Positions 46,601 to 61,560 of a DNA stretch of 64,000 nucleotides are shown piece after piece. Each line of letters begins with the position of its first letter. Within the stretch, counting starts at the first letter, position 1. Under the pieces are notes generated by a model that was not told where the DNA came from, did not search any database, and saw only the letters and a list, made by a program, of their open reading frames with translations. The stretch lies in contig NW_027437435.1 of NCBI RefSeq assembly GCF_964204645.1, positions 116,836 to 180,835 of the forward strand, written 5' to 3'. Both the position numbers and the translations under genes were made by a program. The DNA comes from Tubulanus polymorphus. Lineage: Eukaryota > Nemertea > Palaeonemertea > Tubulaniformes > Tubulanidae.

Positions 46601-49600
46601 TTGAGCGCTTTTACGCATCGGCATTGTCGTTTTTCCGATAGGGAGAATATTCAATACGAAAACGTCTTTTCTGGCGCCGAACGACGTTTTCGCGTCGAAA
46701 AGTGCTTTTCCTGACGATTTGAGCGCTTTTACGCATCGACATTGTCGTTTTACCGATAGGGAGAATATTCGACACGAAAACGTCTTTTCTCGCTTTGAAC
46801 GACGTTTTCGCGTCGAAAAGTGCTTTTCCTGACGATTTGAGCGCTTTTACGCATCGGCATTGTCGTTTTTCCGATAGGGGGAATATTCGATACGAAAACG
46901 TCTTTTCTCGCGCCGAACGACGTTTTCGCGTCGAAAAGTGGTTTTCCTGACGATTTGAGCGCTTTTACGCATCGACATTGTCGTTTTTCCGATAGGGGGA
47001 ATATTCGATACGAAAACGTCTTTTCTCGCGCCGAACGACGTTTTCGCGTCGAAAAGTGCTTTTCCTGACGATTTGAGCGCTTTTACGCATTGGCATTGTC
47101 GTTTTACCGATAGGGAGAATATTCGACACGAAAACGTCTTTTCTCGCTCTGAACGACGTTTTCGCGTCGAAAAGTGCTTTTCCTGACGATTTGAGCGCTT
47201 TTACGCATCGGCATTGTCGTTTTTCCGATAGGGGGAATATTCGATACGAAAACGTCTTTTCTCGCGCTGAACGACGTTTTCGCGTCGAAAAGTGCTTTTC
47301 CTGACGATTTGAGCGCTTTTACGCATCGGCATTGTCGTTTTTCCGATAGGGGGAATATTCGAAAAGAAAACGTCTTTTCTCGCGCTGAACGACGTTTTCG
47401 CGTCGAAAAGTGCTTTTCCTGACGATTTGAGCGCTTTTACGCATCGGCATTGTCGTTTTTCCGATAGGGGGAATATTCGAAAAGAAAACGTCTTTTCTCG
47501 CGCAGAGCGACGTTTTCGCGTCGAAAAGTGCTTTTCCTGACGATTTGAGCGCTTTTACGCATCGGCATTGTCGTTTTTCCGATAGGGGGAATATTCGAAA
47601 AGAAAACGTCTTTTCTCGCGCAGAGCGACGTTTTCGCGTCGAAAAGTGCTTTTCCTGACGATTTGAGCGCTTTTACGCATCGACATTGTCGTTTTACCGA
47701 AAGGGAGAATATTCGACACGAAAACGTCTTTTCTCGCTCTCAACGACGTTTTCGCGTCGAAAAGTGCTTTTCCTGACGATTTGAGCGCTTTTACGCATCG
47801 GCATTGTCGTTTTTCCGATAGGGGGAATATTCGAAAAGAAAACGTCTTTTCTCGCGCAGAGCGACGTTTTCGCGTCGAAAAGTGCTTTTCCTGACGATTT
47901 GAGCGCTTTTACGCATCGGCATTGTCGTTTTTCCGATAGGGGGAATATTCGAAAAGAAAACGTCTTTTCTCGCGCTGAGCGACGTTTTCGCGTCGAAAAG
48001 TGCTTTTCCTGACGATTTGAGCGCTTTTACGCATCGGCATTGTCGTTTTTCCGATAGGGAGAATATTCAATACGAAAACGTCTTTTCTGGCGCCGAACGA
48101 CGTTTTCGCGTCGAAAAGTGCTTTTCCTGACGATTTGAGCGCTTTTACGCATCGGCATTGTCGTTTTTCCGATAGGGGGAATATTCGATACGAAAACGTC
48201 TTTTCTCGCGCTGAACGACGTTTTCGCGTCGAAAAGTGCTTTTCCTGACGATTTGAGCGCTTTTACGCATCGACATTGTCGTTTTTCCGATAGGGGGAAT
48301 ATTCGAAAAGAAAACGTCTTTTCTCGCGCTGAGCGACGTTTTCGCGTCGAAAAGTGCTTTTCCTGACGATTTGAGCGCTTTTACGCATCGGCATTGTCGT
48401 TTTTCCGATAGGGGGAATATTCGAAAAGAAAACGTCTTTTCTCGCGCTGAGCGACGTTTTCGCGTCGAAAAGTGCTTTTCCTGACGATTTGAGCGCTTTT
48501 ACGCATCGGCATTGTCGTTTTTCCGATAGGGGGAATATTCGAAAAGAAAACGTCTTTTCTCGCGCTGAGCGACGTTTTCGCGTCGAATAGTGCTTTTCCT
48601 GACGATTTGAGCGCTTTTACGCATCGGCATTGTCGTTTTTCCGATAGGGAGAATATTCGAAAAGAAAACGTCTTTTCTCGCGCAGAGCGACGTTTTCGCG
48701 TCGAAAAGTGCTTTTCCTGACGATTTGAGCGCTTTTACGCATCGGCATTGTCGTTTTTCCGATAGGGGGAATATTCGAAAAGAAAACGTCTTTTCTCGCG
48801 CAGAGCGACGTTTTCGCGTCGAAAAGTGCTTTTCCTGACGATTTGAGCGCTTTTACGCATCGGCATTGTCGTTTTTCCGATAGGGGGAATATTCGATACG
48901 AAAACGTCTTTTCTCGCGCCAAACGACGTTTTCGCGTCGAAAAGTGCTTTTCCTGACGATTTGAGCGCTTTTACGCATCGACATTGTCGTTTTTCCGATA
49001 GGGGGAATATTCGATACGAAAACGTCTTTTCTCGCGCCGAACGACGTTTTCGCGTCGAAAAGTGCTTTTCCTGACGATTTGAGCGCTTTTACGCATCGGC
49101 ATTGTCGTTTTTCCGATAGGGGGAATATTCGATACGAAAACGTCTTTTCTCGCGCTGAACGACGTTTTCGCGTCGAAAAGTGCTTTTCCTGACGATTTGA
49201 GCGCTTTTACGCATCGGCATTGTCGTTTTTCCGATAGGGGGAATATTCGATACGAAAACGTCTTTTCTCGCGCTGAACGACGTTTTCGCGTCGAAAAGTG
49301 CTTTTCCTGACGATTTGAGCGATTTTACGCATCGACATTGTCGTTTTTCCGATAGGGGGAATCTTCGAAAAGAAAACGTCTTTTCTCGCGCTGAGCGACG
49401 TTTTCGCGTCGAAAAGTGCTTTTCCTGACGATTTGAGCGCTTTTACGCATCGGCATTGTCGTTTTTCCGATAGGGGGAATATTCGAAAAGAAAACGTCTT
49501 TTCTCGCGCTGAGCGACGTTTTCGCGTCGAAAAGTACTTTTCCTGACGATTTGAGCGCTTTTACGCATCGGCATTGTCGTTTTTCCGATAGGGGGAATAT

Positions 49601-52600
49601 TCGAAAAGAAAACGTCTTTTCTCGCGCAGAGCGACGTTTTCGCGTCGAAAGAAGCTTTTCCTGACGATTTGAGCGCTTTTACGCATCGGCATTGTCGTTT
49701 TTCCGATAGGGGGAATATTCGAAAAGAAAACGTCTTTTCTCGCGCAGAGCGACGTTTTCGCGTCGAAAAGTGCTTTTCCTGACGATTTGAGCGCTTTTAC
49801 GCATCGACATTGTCGTTTTACCGATAGTGAGAATATTCGATACGAAAACGTCTTTTCTCGCGCTGAACGACGTTTTCGCGTCGAAAAGTGCTTTTCCTGA
49901 CGATTTGAGCGCTTTTACGCATCGACATTGTCGTTTTTCCGATAGGGGGAATATTCGATAAGAAAACGTCTTTTCTCGCGCTGAACTACGTTTTCGCGTC
50001 GAAAAGTGCTTTTCCTGACGATTTGAGCGCTTTTACGCATCGACATTGTCGTTTTTCCGATAGGGAGAATATTCGACACGAAAACGTCTTTTCTCGCGCC
50101 GAACGACGTTTTCGCGTCGAAAAGTGCTTTTCCTGACGATTTGAGCGCTTTTACGCATCGACATTGTCGTTTTACCGATAGGGAGAATATTCGACACGAA
50201 AACGTCTTTTCTCGCGCTGAACGACGTTTTCGCGTCGAAAAGTGCTTTTCCTGACGATTTGAGCGCTTTTACGCATCGGCATTGTCGTTTTTCCGATAGG
50301 GGGAATATTCGATACGAAAACGTCTTTTCTCGCGCCGAACGACGTTTTCGCGTCGAAAAGTGCTTTTCCTGACGATTTGAGCGCTTTTACGCATCGACAT
50401 TGTCGTTTTACCGATAGGGAGAATATTCGACACGAAAACGTCTTTTCTCGCGCTGAGCGACGTTTTCGCGTCAAAAAGTGCTTTTCCTGACGATTTGAGC
50501 GCTTTTACGCATCGGCATTGTCGTTTTTCCGATAGGGGGAATATCCGAAAAGAAAACGTCTTTTCTCGCGCTGAGCGACGTTTTCGCGTCGAAAAGTGCT
50601 TTTCCTGACGATTTGAGCGCTTTTACGCATCGACATTGTCGTTTTACCGATAGTGAGAATATTCGATACGAAAACGTCTTTTCTCGCGCTGAACGACGTT
50701 TTCGCGTCGAAAAGTGCTTTTCCTGACGATTTGAGCGCTTTTACGCATCGACATTGTCGTTTTTCCGATAGGGGGAATATTCGATAAGAAAACGTCTTTT
50801 CTCGCGCTGAACTACGTTTTCGCGTCGAAAAGTGCTTTTCCTGACGATTTGAGCGCGTTTACGCATCGACATTGTCGTTTTACCGATAGGGAGAATATTC
50901 GACACGAAAACGTCTTTTCTCGCGCTAAACGACGTTTTCGCGTCGAAAAGTGCTTTTCCTGACGATTTGAGCGCTTTTACGCATCGACATTGTCGTTTTA
51001 CCGATAGGGAGAATATTCGACACGAAAACGTCTTTTCTCGCGCTGAGCGACGTTTTCGCGTCGAAAAGTGCTTTTCCTGACGATTTGAGCGCTTTTACGC
51101 ATCGGCATTGTCGTTTTTCCGATAGGGGGAATATTCGAAAAGAAAACGTCTTTTCTCGCGCAGAGCGACGTTTTCGCGTCGAAAAGTGCTTTTCCTGACG
51201 ATTTGAGCGCTTTTACGCATCGGCATTGTCGTTTTTCCGATAGGGGGAATATTCGAAAAGAAAACGTCTTTTCTCGCGCTGAGCGACGTTTTCGCGTCGA
51301 AAAGTGCTTTTCCTGACGATTTGAGCGCTTTTACGCATCGGCATTGTCGTTTTTCCGATAGGAAGAATATTCAATACGAAAACGTCTTTTCTGGCGCCGA
51401 ACGACGTTTTCGCGTCGAAAAGTGCTTTTCCTGACGATTTGAGCGCTTTTACGCATCGACATTGTCGTTTTACCGATAGGGAGAATATTCGACACGAAAC
51501 GTCTTTTCTCGCTTTGAACGACGTTTTCGCGTCGAAAAGTGCTTTTCCTGACGATTTGAGCGCTTTTACGCATCGGCATTGTCGTTTTTCCGATAGGGGG
51601 AATATTCGATACGAAAACGTCTTTTCTCGCGCCGAACGACGTTTTCGCGTCGAAAAGTGCTTTTCCTGACGATTTGAGCGCTTTTACGCATCGACATTGT
51701 CGTTTTTCCGATAGGGGGAATATTCGATACGAAAACGTCTTTTCTCGCGCCGAACGACGTTTTCGCGTCGAAAAGTGCTTTTCCTGACGATTTGAGCGCT
51801 TTTACGCATCGGCATTGTCGTTTTACCGATAGGGAGAATATTCGACACGAAAACGTCTTTTCTCGCTCTGAACGACGTTTTCGCGTCGAAAAGTGCTTTT
51901 CCTGACGATTTGAGCGCTTTTACGCATCGGCATTGTCGTTTTTCCGATAGGGGGAATATTCGATACGAAAACGTCTTTTCTCGCGCTGAACGACGTTTTC
52001 GCGTCGAAAAGTGCTTTTCCTGACGATTTGAGCGCTTTTACGCATCGACATTGTCGTTTTTCCGATAGGGGGAATATTCGAAAAGAAAACGTCTTTTCTC
52101 GCGCTGAGCGACGTTTTCGCGTCGAAAATTGCTTTTCCTGACGATTTGAGCGCTTTTACGCATCGGCATTGTCGTTTTTCCGATAGGGGGAATATTCGAA
52201 AAGAAAACGTTTTTTCTCGCGCTGAGCGACGTTTTCGCGTCGAAAAGTGCTTTTCCTGACGATTTGAGCGCTTTTACGCATCGGCATTGTCGTTTTTCCG
52301 ATAGGGGGAATATTCGAAAAGAAAACGTCTTTTCTCGCGCAGAGCGACGTTTTCGCGTCGAAAAGTGCTTTTCCTGACGATTTGAGCGCTTTTACGCATC
52401 GGCATTGTCGTTTTTCCGATAGGGGGAATATTCGAAAAGAAAACGTCTTTTCTCGCGCAGAGCGACGTTTTCGCGTCGAAAAGTGCTTTTCCTGACGATT
52501 TGAGCGCTTTTACGCATCGACATTGTCGTTTTACCGATAGGGAGAATATTCGACACGAAAACGTCTTTTCTCGCTCTCAACGACGTTTTCGCGTCGAAAA

Positions 52601-52700
52601 GTGCTTTTCCTGACGATTTGAGCGCTTTTACGCATCGGCATTGTCGTTTTTCCGATAGGGGGAATATTCGAAAAGAAAACGTCTTTTCTCGCGCAGAGCG
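40700..52700 (-). repeat. three-copy higher-order repeat block (33-40 units each)
   Basis: A series of rare variants recurs three times in the same order. GAATCTTCG lies at about 40747, 44759 and 49361. GTCAAAAAGTG lies at 41856, 45750 and 50470. GAATATCCGAAAAG follows each. GTACTTTTCC lies near 40920, 44934 and 49534. Spacings are whole multiples of 118 bp: 4,012 and 4,602 for the first marker, 3,894 and 4,720 for the second. Copies therefore differ by gain or loss of whole units. A GAAAGAAGCTTTTCC variant unit is present in copies 1 and 3 and missing from copy 2. Confidence 0.8.
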
Positions 52701-53935
52701 ACGTTTTCGCGTCGAAAAGTGCTTTTCCTGACGATTTGAGCGCTTTTACGCATCGGCATTGTCGTTTTACCGATAGGGAGAATATTCGACACGAAAACGA
52801 CTTTTCTCGCGCTGAACGACGTTTTCGGGTCGAAAAGTGCTTTTCCTGACGATTTGAGCGCTTTTACGCATCGACATTGTCGTTTTACCGATAGGGAGAA
52901 TATTCGACACGAAAACGTCTTTTCTCGCGCCGAACGACGTTTTCGCGTCGAAAAGTGCTTTTCCTGACGATTTGAGGGCTTTTACGCATCGACATTGTCG
53001 TTTTACCGATAGTGAGAATATTCGATAAGAAAACGTCTTTTCTCGCGCTGAACTACGTTTTCGCGTCGAAAAGTGCTTTTCCTGACGATTTGAGCGCTTT
53101 TACGCATCGACATTGTCGTTTTACCGATAGGGAGAATATTCGACACGAAAACGTCTTTTCTCGCGCTGAACGACGTTTTCGCGTCGAAAAGTGCTTTTCC
53201 TGACGATTTGAGCGCTTTTACGCATCGACATTGTCGTTTTACCGATAGTGAGAATATTCGGTACGAAAACGTCTTTTCTCGCGCTGAACGACGTTTTCGC
53301 GTCGAAAAGTGCTTTTCCTGACGATTTGAGCGCTTTTTCGCATCGACATTGTCGTTTTAATGTTCGATACGAAAACGACTTTTCTCGCGCCGAACGACGT
53401 TTTCGGGTCGAAAAGTGCTTTCCCTGACGATTTGAGCGCTTTTACGCATCGACATTGTCGTTTTACCGATAGGGAGAATATTCGACACGAAAACGTCTTT
53501 TCTCGCGCTGAACGACGTTTTCGCGTCGAAAAGTGCTTTTCCTGACGATTTGAGCGCTTTTACGCATCGACATTGTCGTTTTACCGATAGTGAGAATATT
53601 CGACACGAAAACGTCTTTTCTCGCGCTGAGCGACGTTTTCGCGTCGAAAAGTGCTTTTCCTGACGATTTGAGCGCTTTTACGCATCGATATTGTCGTTTT
53701 TTCCGATAGGGGGAATATTCGATAAGAAAACGTCTTTTCTCGCGCTGAACTACGTTTTCGCGTCGAAAAGTGCTTTTCCTGACGATTTGAGCGCTTTTAC
53801 GCATCGACATTGTCGTTTTTCCGATAGGGAGAATATTCAATACGAAAACGTCTTTTCTCGCGCCGAACGACGTTTTCGCGTCGAAAAGTGCTCTTCCTGA
53901 CGATTTGAGCGCTTTTACGCATCGACATTGTCGTT

Positions 53936-56900
53936 TTACCGATAGGGAGAATATTCGACACGAAAACGTCTTTTCTCGCTCTGAACGACGTTTTCGCGTC
54001 GAAAAGTGCTTTTCCAGACGATGTGAGCGCTTTTACGCATCGGCATTGTCGTTTTTCCGATAGGGGGAATATTCGATACGAAAACGTCTTTCTCGCGCTG
54101 AGCGACGTTTTCGCGTCGAAAAGTGCTTTTCCTGATGATTTGAGCGCTTTTACGCATCGGCATTGTTGTTTTTCCGATAGGGGGAATATTCGATAAGAAA
54201 ACGTCTTTTCTCGCGCTGAACTACGTTTTCGCGTCGAAAAGTGCTTTTCCTGACGATTTGAGCGCTTTTACGCATCGACATTGTCGTTTTTCCGATAGGG
54301 GGAATATTCGAAAAGAAAACGTCTTTTCTCGCGCTGAGCGACGTTTTCGCGTCGAAAAGTGCTTTTCCTGACGATTTGAGCGCTTTTACGCATCGACATT
54401 GTCGTTTTACCGATAGCGAGAATATTCGATACGAAAACGTCTTTTCTCGCGCTGAACGACGTTTTCGCGTCGAAAAGTGCTTTTCCTGACGATTTGAGCG
54501 CTTTTACGCATCGACATTGTCGTTTTACCGATAGGGAGAATATTCGACACGAAAACGTCTTTTCTCGCGCTGAACGACGTTTTCGCGTCGAAAAGTGCTT
54601 TTCCTGACGATTTGAGCGCTTTTACGCATCGACATTGTCGTTTTACCGATAGTGAGAATATTCAATACGAAAACGACTTTTCTCGCGCTGAACGACGTTT
54701 TCGGGTCGAAAAGTGCTTTTCTTGACGATTTGAGTGCTTTTACGCATCGACATTGTCGTTTTTCCGAAAGGGGGAATAGTCGATACGAAAACGTCTTTTC
54801 TCGCGCTGAGCGACGTTTTCGCGTCGAAAAGTGCTTTTCTTGACGATTTGAGCGCTTTTACGCATCGACATTGTCGTTTTTCCGATAGGGGGAATATTCG
54901 AAAAGAAAACGTCTTTTCTCGCGCTCAGCGACGTTTTCGCGTCGAAAAGTGCTTTTCCTGACGATTTGAGCGCTTTTACGCATCGATATTGTCGTTTTTC
55001 CGATAGGGGGAATATTCGATAAGAAAACGTCTTTTCTCGCGCTGAACTACGTTTTCGCGTCGAAAAGTGCTTTTCCTGACGATTTGAGCGCTTTTACGCA
55101 TCGACATTGTCGTTTTTCCGATAGGGAGAATATTCAATACGAAAACGTCTTTTCTCGCGCCGAACGACGTTTTCGCGTCGAAAAGTGCTTTTCCTGACGA
55201 TTTGAGCGCTTTTACGCATCGACATTGTCGTTTTACCGACAGGGAGAATATTCGACACGAAAACGTCTTTTCTCGCTCTGAACGACGTTTTCGCGTCGAA
55301 AAGTGCTTTTCTTGACGATTTGAGCGCTTTTACGCATCGACATTGTCGTTTTTCCGATAGGGGGAATATTCGATAAGAAAACGTCTTTTCTCGCGCTGAA
55401 CTACGTTTTCGCGTCGAAAAGTGCTTTTCCTGACGATTTGAGCGCTTTTACGCATCGACATTGTCGTTTTACCGATAGGGAGAATATTCGATACGAAAAC
55501 GTCTTTTCTCGCGCTGAGCGACGTTTTGGCGTCGAAAAGTGCTTTTCTTGACGATTTGAGCGCTTTTACGCATCGACATTGCCGTTTTTCCGATAGGGGG
55601 AATATTCGAAAAGAAAACGTCTTTTCTCGCGCTCAGCGACGTTTTCGCGTCGAAAAGTGCTTTTCCTGACGATTTGAGCGCTTTTACGCATCGATATTGT
55701 CGTTTTTCCGATAGGGGGAATATTCGATAAGAAAACGTCTTTTCTCGCGCTGAACTACGTTTTCGTGTCGAAAAGTGCTTTTCCTGACGATTTGAGCGCT
55801 TTTACGCATCGACATTGTCGTTTTTCCGATAGGGAGAATATTCAATACGAAAACGTCTTTTCTCGCGCCGAACGACGTTTTCGCGTCGAAAAGTGCTTTT
55901 CCTGACGATTTGAGCGCTTTTACGCATCGGCATTGTCGTTTTTCCGATCGGGGGAATATTCGATAAGAAAACGTCTTTTCTCGCGCCGAACGACGTTTTC
56001 GCGTCGAAAAGTGCTTTTCCTGACGATTTGAGCGCTTTTACGCATCGATATTGTCGTTTTTCCGATAGGGGGAATATTCCATAAGAAAACGTCTTTTCTC
56101 GCGCTGAACTACGTTTTCGCGACGAAAAGTGCTTTTCCTGACAATTTGAGCGCTTTTACGCATCGACATTGTCGTTTTTCCGATAGGGAGAATATTCAAT
56201 ACGAAAACGTCTTTTCTCGCGCCGAACGACGTTTTCGCGTCGAAAAGTGCTTTTCCTGACGATTTGAGCGCTTTTACGCATCGACATTGTCGTTTTACCG
56301 ATAGTGAGAATATTCAATACGAAAACGACTTTTCTCGCGCTGAACGACGTTTTCGGGTCGAAAAGTGCTTTTCCTGACGATTTGAGCGCTTTTACGCATC
56401 GACATTGTCGTTTTACCGATAGGGAGAATATTCGACACGAAAACGTCTTTTCTCGCGCTGAGCGACGTTTTCGGGTCGAAAAGTGCTTTTCCTGACGATT
56501 TGAGCGCTTTTACGCATCGACATTGTCGTTTCACCGATAGTGAGAATATTCGATACGAAAACGTCTTTTCTCGCGCTGAACGACGTTTTCGCGTCGAAAA
56601 GTGCTTTTCTTGACGATTTGAGCGCTTTTACGCATCGACATTGTCGTTTTTCCGATAGGGGGAATATTCGATAAGAAAACGTCTTTTCTCGCGATGAACT
56701 ACGTTTTCGCGTCGAAAAGTGCTTTTCCTGACGATTTGAGCGCTTTTACGCATCGACATTGTCGTTTTACCGATAGGGAGAATTTTCGACACGAAAACGT
56801 CTTTTCTCGCGCTGAACGACGTTTTCGCGTCGAAAAGTGCTTTTCCTGACGATTTGAGCGCTTTTACGCATCGACATTGTCGTTTTACCGATAGTGAGAA

Positions 56901-59900
56901 TATTCGATAAGAAAACGTCTTTTCTCGCGCTGAACTACGTTTTCGCGTCGAAAAGTGCTTTTCCTGACGATTTGAGCGCTTTTACGCATCGGCATTGTCG
57001 TTTTTCCGATCGGGGGAATATTCGATAAGAAAACGTCTTTTCTCGCGCCGAACGACGTTTTCGCGTCGAAAAGTGCTTTTCCTGACGATTTGAGCGCTTT
57101 TACGCATCGACATTGTCGTTTTTCCGATAGGGGGAATAGTCGATACGAAAACGTCTTTTCTCGCGCTGAGCGACGTTTTCGCGTCGAAAAGTGCTTTTCT
57201 TGACGATTTGAGCGCTTTTACGCATCGACATTGTCGTTTTTCCGATAGGGGGAATATTCGAAAAGAAAACGTCTTTTCTCGCGCTCAGCGACGTTTTCGC
57301 GTCGAAAAGTGCTTTTCCTGACGATTTGAGCGCTTTTACGCATCGATATTGTCGTTTTTCCGATAGGGGGAATATTCGATAAGAAAACGTCTTTTCTCGC
57401 GCTGAACTACGTTTTCGCGACGAAAAGTGCTTTTCCTGACGATTTGAGCGCTTTTACGCATCGACATTGTCGTTTTTCCGATAGGGAGAATATTCAATAC
57501 GAAAACGTCTTTTCTCGCGCCGAACGACGTTTTCGCGTCGAAAAGTGCTTTTCCTGACGATTTGAGCGCTTTTACGCATCGACATTGTCGTTTTACCGAT
57601 AGGGAGAATATTCGACACGAAAACGTCTTTTCTCGCGCTGAACGACGTTTTCGCGTCGAAAAGTGCTTTTCCTGACGATTTGAGCGCTTTTACGCATCGA
57701 CATTGTCGTTTTACCGATAGTGAGAATATTCGATAAGAAAACGTCTTTTCTCGCGCTGAACTACGTTTTCGCGTCGAAAAGTGCTTTTCCTGACGATTTG
57801 AGCGCTTTTACGCATCGGCATTGTCGTTTTTCCGATCGGGGGAATATTCGATAAGAAAACGTCTTTTCTCGCGCCGAACGACGTTTTCGCGTCGAAAAGT
57901 GCTTTTCCTGACGATTTGAGCGCTTTTACGCATCGATATTGTCGTTTTACCGATAGGGAGAATATTCGACACGAAAACGACTTTTCTCGCGCTGAACGAC
58001 GTTTTCGGGTCGAAAAGTGCTTTTCCTGACGATTTGAGCGCTTTTACGCATCGACATTGTCGTTTTACCGATAGGGAGAATATTCGACACGAAAATGTCT
58101 TTTCTCGCGCTGAACGACGTTTTCGCGTCGAAAAGTGCTTTTCCTGACGATTTGAGCGCTTTTACGCATCGACATTGTCGTTTTACCGATAGTGAGAATA
58201 TTCAATACGAAAACGACTTTTCTCGCGCTGAACGACGTTTTCGGGTCGAAAAGTGCTTTTCCTGACGATTTGAGCGCTTTTACGCATCGGCATTGTCGTT
58301 TTTCCGATAGGGAGAATATTCAATACGAAAACGTCTTTTCTCGCGCTGAGCGACGTTTTGGCGTCGAAAAGTGCTTTTCCTGACGATTTGAGCGCTTTTA
58401 CGCATCGACATTGTCGTTTCACCGATAGTGAGAATATTCGATACGAAAACGTCTTTTCTCGCGCCGAACGACGTTTTCGCGTCGAAAAGTGCTTTTCTTG
58501 ACGATTTGAGCGCTTTTACGCATCGACATTGTCGTTTTACCGATAGGGAGAATATTCGACACGAAAACGTCTTTTCTCGCGCTGAACGACGTTTTCGCGT
58601 CGAAAAGTGCTTTTCCTGACGATTTGAGCGCTTTTACGCATCGACATTGTCGTTTTACCGATAGGGAGAATATTCGACACGAAAACGTCTTTTCTCGCGC
58701 TGAACGACGTTTTCGCGTCGAAAAGTGCTTTTCTTGACGATTTGAGCGCTTTTACGCATCGACATTGTCGTTTTTCCGATAGGGGGAATATTCGATAAGA
58801 AAACGTCTTTTCTCGCGCTGAACTACGTTTTCGCGTCGAAAAGTGCTTTTCCTGACGATTTGAGCGCTTTTACGCATCGACATTGTCGTTTTACCGATAG
58901 TGAGAATATTCGATAAGAAAACGTCTTTTCTCGCGCTGAACTACGTTTTCGCGTCGAAAAGTGCTTTTCCTGACGATTTGAGCGCTTTTACGCATCGGCA
59001 TTGTCGTTTTTCCGATCGGGGGAATATTCGATAAGAAAACGTCTTTTCTCGCGCCGAACGACGTTTTCGCGTCGAAAAGTGCTTTTCCTGACGATTTGAG
59101 CGCTTTTACGCATCGATATTGTCGTTTTACCGATAGGGAGAATATTCGACACGAAAACGACTTTTCTCGCGCTGAACGACGTTTTCGGGTCGAAAAGTGC
59201 TTTTCCTGACGATTTGAGCGCTTTTACGCATCGACATTGTCGTTTTACCGATAGGGAGAATATTCGACACGAAAACGTCTTTTCTCGCGCTGAACGACGT
59301 TTTCGCGTCGAAAAGTGCTTTTCCTGACGATTTGAGCGCTTTTACGCATCGACATTGTCGTTTTACCGATAGTGAGAATATTCAATACGAAAACGACTTT
59401 TCTCGCGCTGAACGACGTTTTCGGGTCGAAAAGTGCTTTTCCTGACGATTTGAGCGCTTTTACGCATCGACATTGTCGTTTTTCCGATAGGGGGAATAGT
59501 CGATACGAAAACGTCTTTTCTCGCGCTGAGCGACGTTTTCGCGTCGAAAAGTGCTTTTCTTGACGATTTGAGCGCTTTTACGCATCGACATTGTCGTTTT
59601 TCCGATAGGGGGAATATTCGAAAAGAAAACGTCTTTTCTCGCGCTCAGCGACGTTTTCGCGTCGAAAAGTGCTTTTCCTGACGATTTGAGCGCTTTTACG
59701 CATCGACATTGTCGTTTTACCGATAGGGAGAATATTCGACACGAAAACGTCTTTTCTCGCGCTGAACGACGTTTTCGCGTCGAAAAGTGCTTTTCCTGAC
59801 GATTTGAGCGCTTTTACGCATCGACATTGTCGTTTTACCGATAGTGAGAATATTCGATAAGAAAACGTATTTTCTCGCGCTGAACTACGTTTTCGCGTCG

Positions 59901-61560
59901 AAAAGTGTTTTTACTGACGATTTGAGCGCTTTTACGCATCGGCATTGTCGTTTTCCCGATCGGGGGAATATTCGATAAGAAAACGTCTTTTCTCGCGCCG
60001 AACGACGTTTTCGCGTCGAAAAGTGCATTTCCTGACGATTTGAGCGCTTTTACGCATCGATATTGTCGTTTTACCGATAGGGAGAATATTCGACACGAAA
60101 ACGACTTTTCTCGCGCTGAACGACGTTTTCGGGTCGAAAAGTGCTTTTCCTGACGATTTGAGCGCTTTTACGCATCGACATTGTCGTTTTACCGATAGGG
60201 AGAATATTCGACACGAAAACGTCTTTTCTCGCGCTGAACGACGTTTTCGCGTCGAAAAGTGCTTTTCCTGACGATTTGAGCGCTTTTACGCATCGACATT
60301 GTCGTTTTACCGATAGTGAGAATATTCAATACGAAAACGACTTTTCTCGCGCTGAACGACGTTTTCGGGTCGAAAAGTGCTTTTCCTGACGATTTGAGCG
60401 CTTTTACGCATCGACATTGTCGTTTTTCCGATAGGGGGAATAGTCGATACGAAAACGTCTTTTCTCGCGCTGAGCGACGTTTTCGCGTCGAAAAGTGCTT
60501 TTCTTGACGATTTGAGCGCTTTTACGCATCGACATTGTCGTTTTTCCGATAGGGGGAATATTCGAAAAGAAAACGTCTTTTCTCGCGCTCAGCAACGTTT
60601 TCGCGTCGAAAAGTGCTTTTCCTGACGATTTGAGCGCTTTTACGCATCGATATTGTCGTTTTTCCGATAGGGGGAATATTCGATAAGAAAACGTCTTTTC
60701 TCGCGCTGAACTACGTTTTCGTGTCGAAAAGTGCTTTTCCTGACGATTTGAGCGCTTTTACGCATCGACATTGTCGTTTTTCCGATAGGGAGAATATTCA
60801 ATACGAAAACGTCTTTTCTCGCGCCGAACGACGTTTTCGCGTCGAAAAGTGCTTTTCCTGACGATTTGAGCGCTTTTACGCATCGGCATTGTCGTTTTTC
60901 CGATCGGGGGAATATTCGATAAGAAAACGTCTTTTCTCGCGCCGAACGACGTTTTCGCGTCGAAAAGTGCTTTTCCTGACGATTTGAGCGCTTTTACGCA
61001 TCGATATTGTCGTTTTTCCGATAGGGGGAATATTCCATAAGAAAACGTCTTTTCTCGCGCTGAACTACGTTTTCGCGACGAAAAGTGCTTTTCCTGACGA
61101 TTTGAGCGCTTTTACGCATCGACATTGTCGTTTTTCCGATAGGGAGAATATTCAATACGAAAACGTCTTTTCTCGCGCCGAACGACGTTTTCGCGTCGAA
61201 AAGTGCTTTTCCTGACGATTTGAGCGCTTTTACGCATCGACATTGTCGTTTTACCGATAGGGAGAATATTCGACACGAAAACGTCTTTTCTCGCTCTGAA
61301 CGACGTTTTCGCGTCGAAAAGTGCTTTTCCAGACGATGTGAGCGCTTTTACGCATCGGCATTGTCGTTTTTCCGATAGGGGGAATATTCGATACGAAAAC
61401 GTCTTTCTCGCGCTGAGCGACGTTTTCGCGTCGAAAAGTGCTTTTCCTGATGATTTGAGCGCTTTTACGCATCGGCATTGTTGTTTTTCCGATAGGGGGA
61501 ATATTCGATAAGAAAACGTCTTTTCTCGCGCTGAACTACGTTTTCGCGTCGAAAAGTGCT
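53936..61560 (-). repeat. long-range satellite segment duplication (offset about 7,315 bp)
   Basis: The unit series with GACGATGTGAGCG, CGTCTTTCTCGCGC (one T missing), CTGATGATTTGAG and CATTGTTGTTTTTCC at about 54015-54175 recurs at about 61330-61490. The offset is one base less than 62 units. Several 944-bp (8-unit) repeats occur between them, for example 59372 against 60316. Confidence 0.7.
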
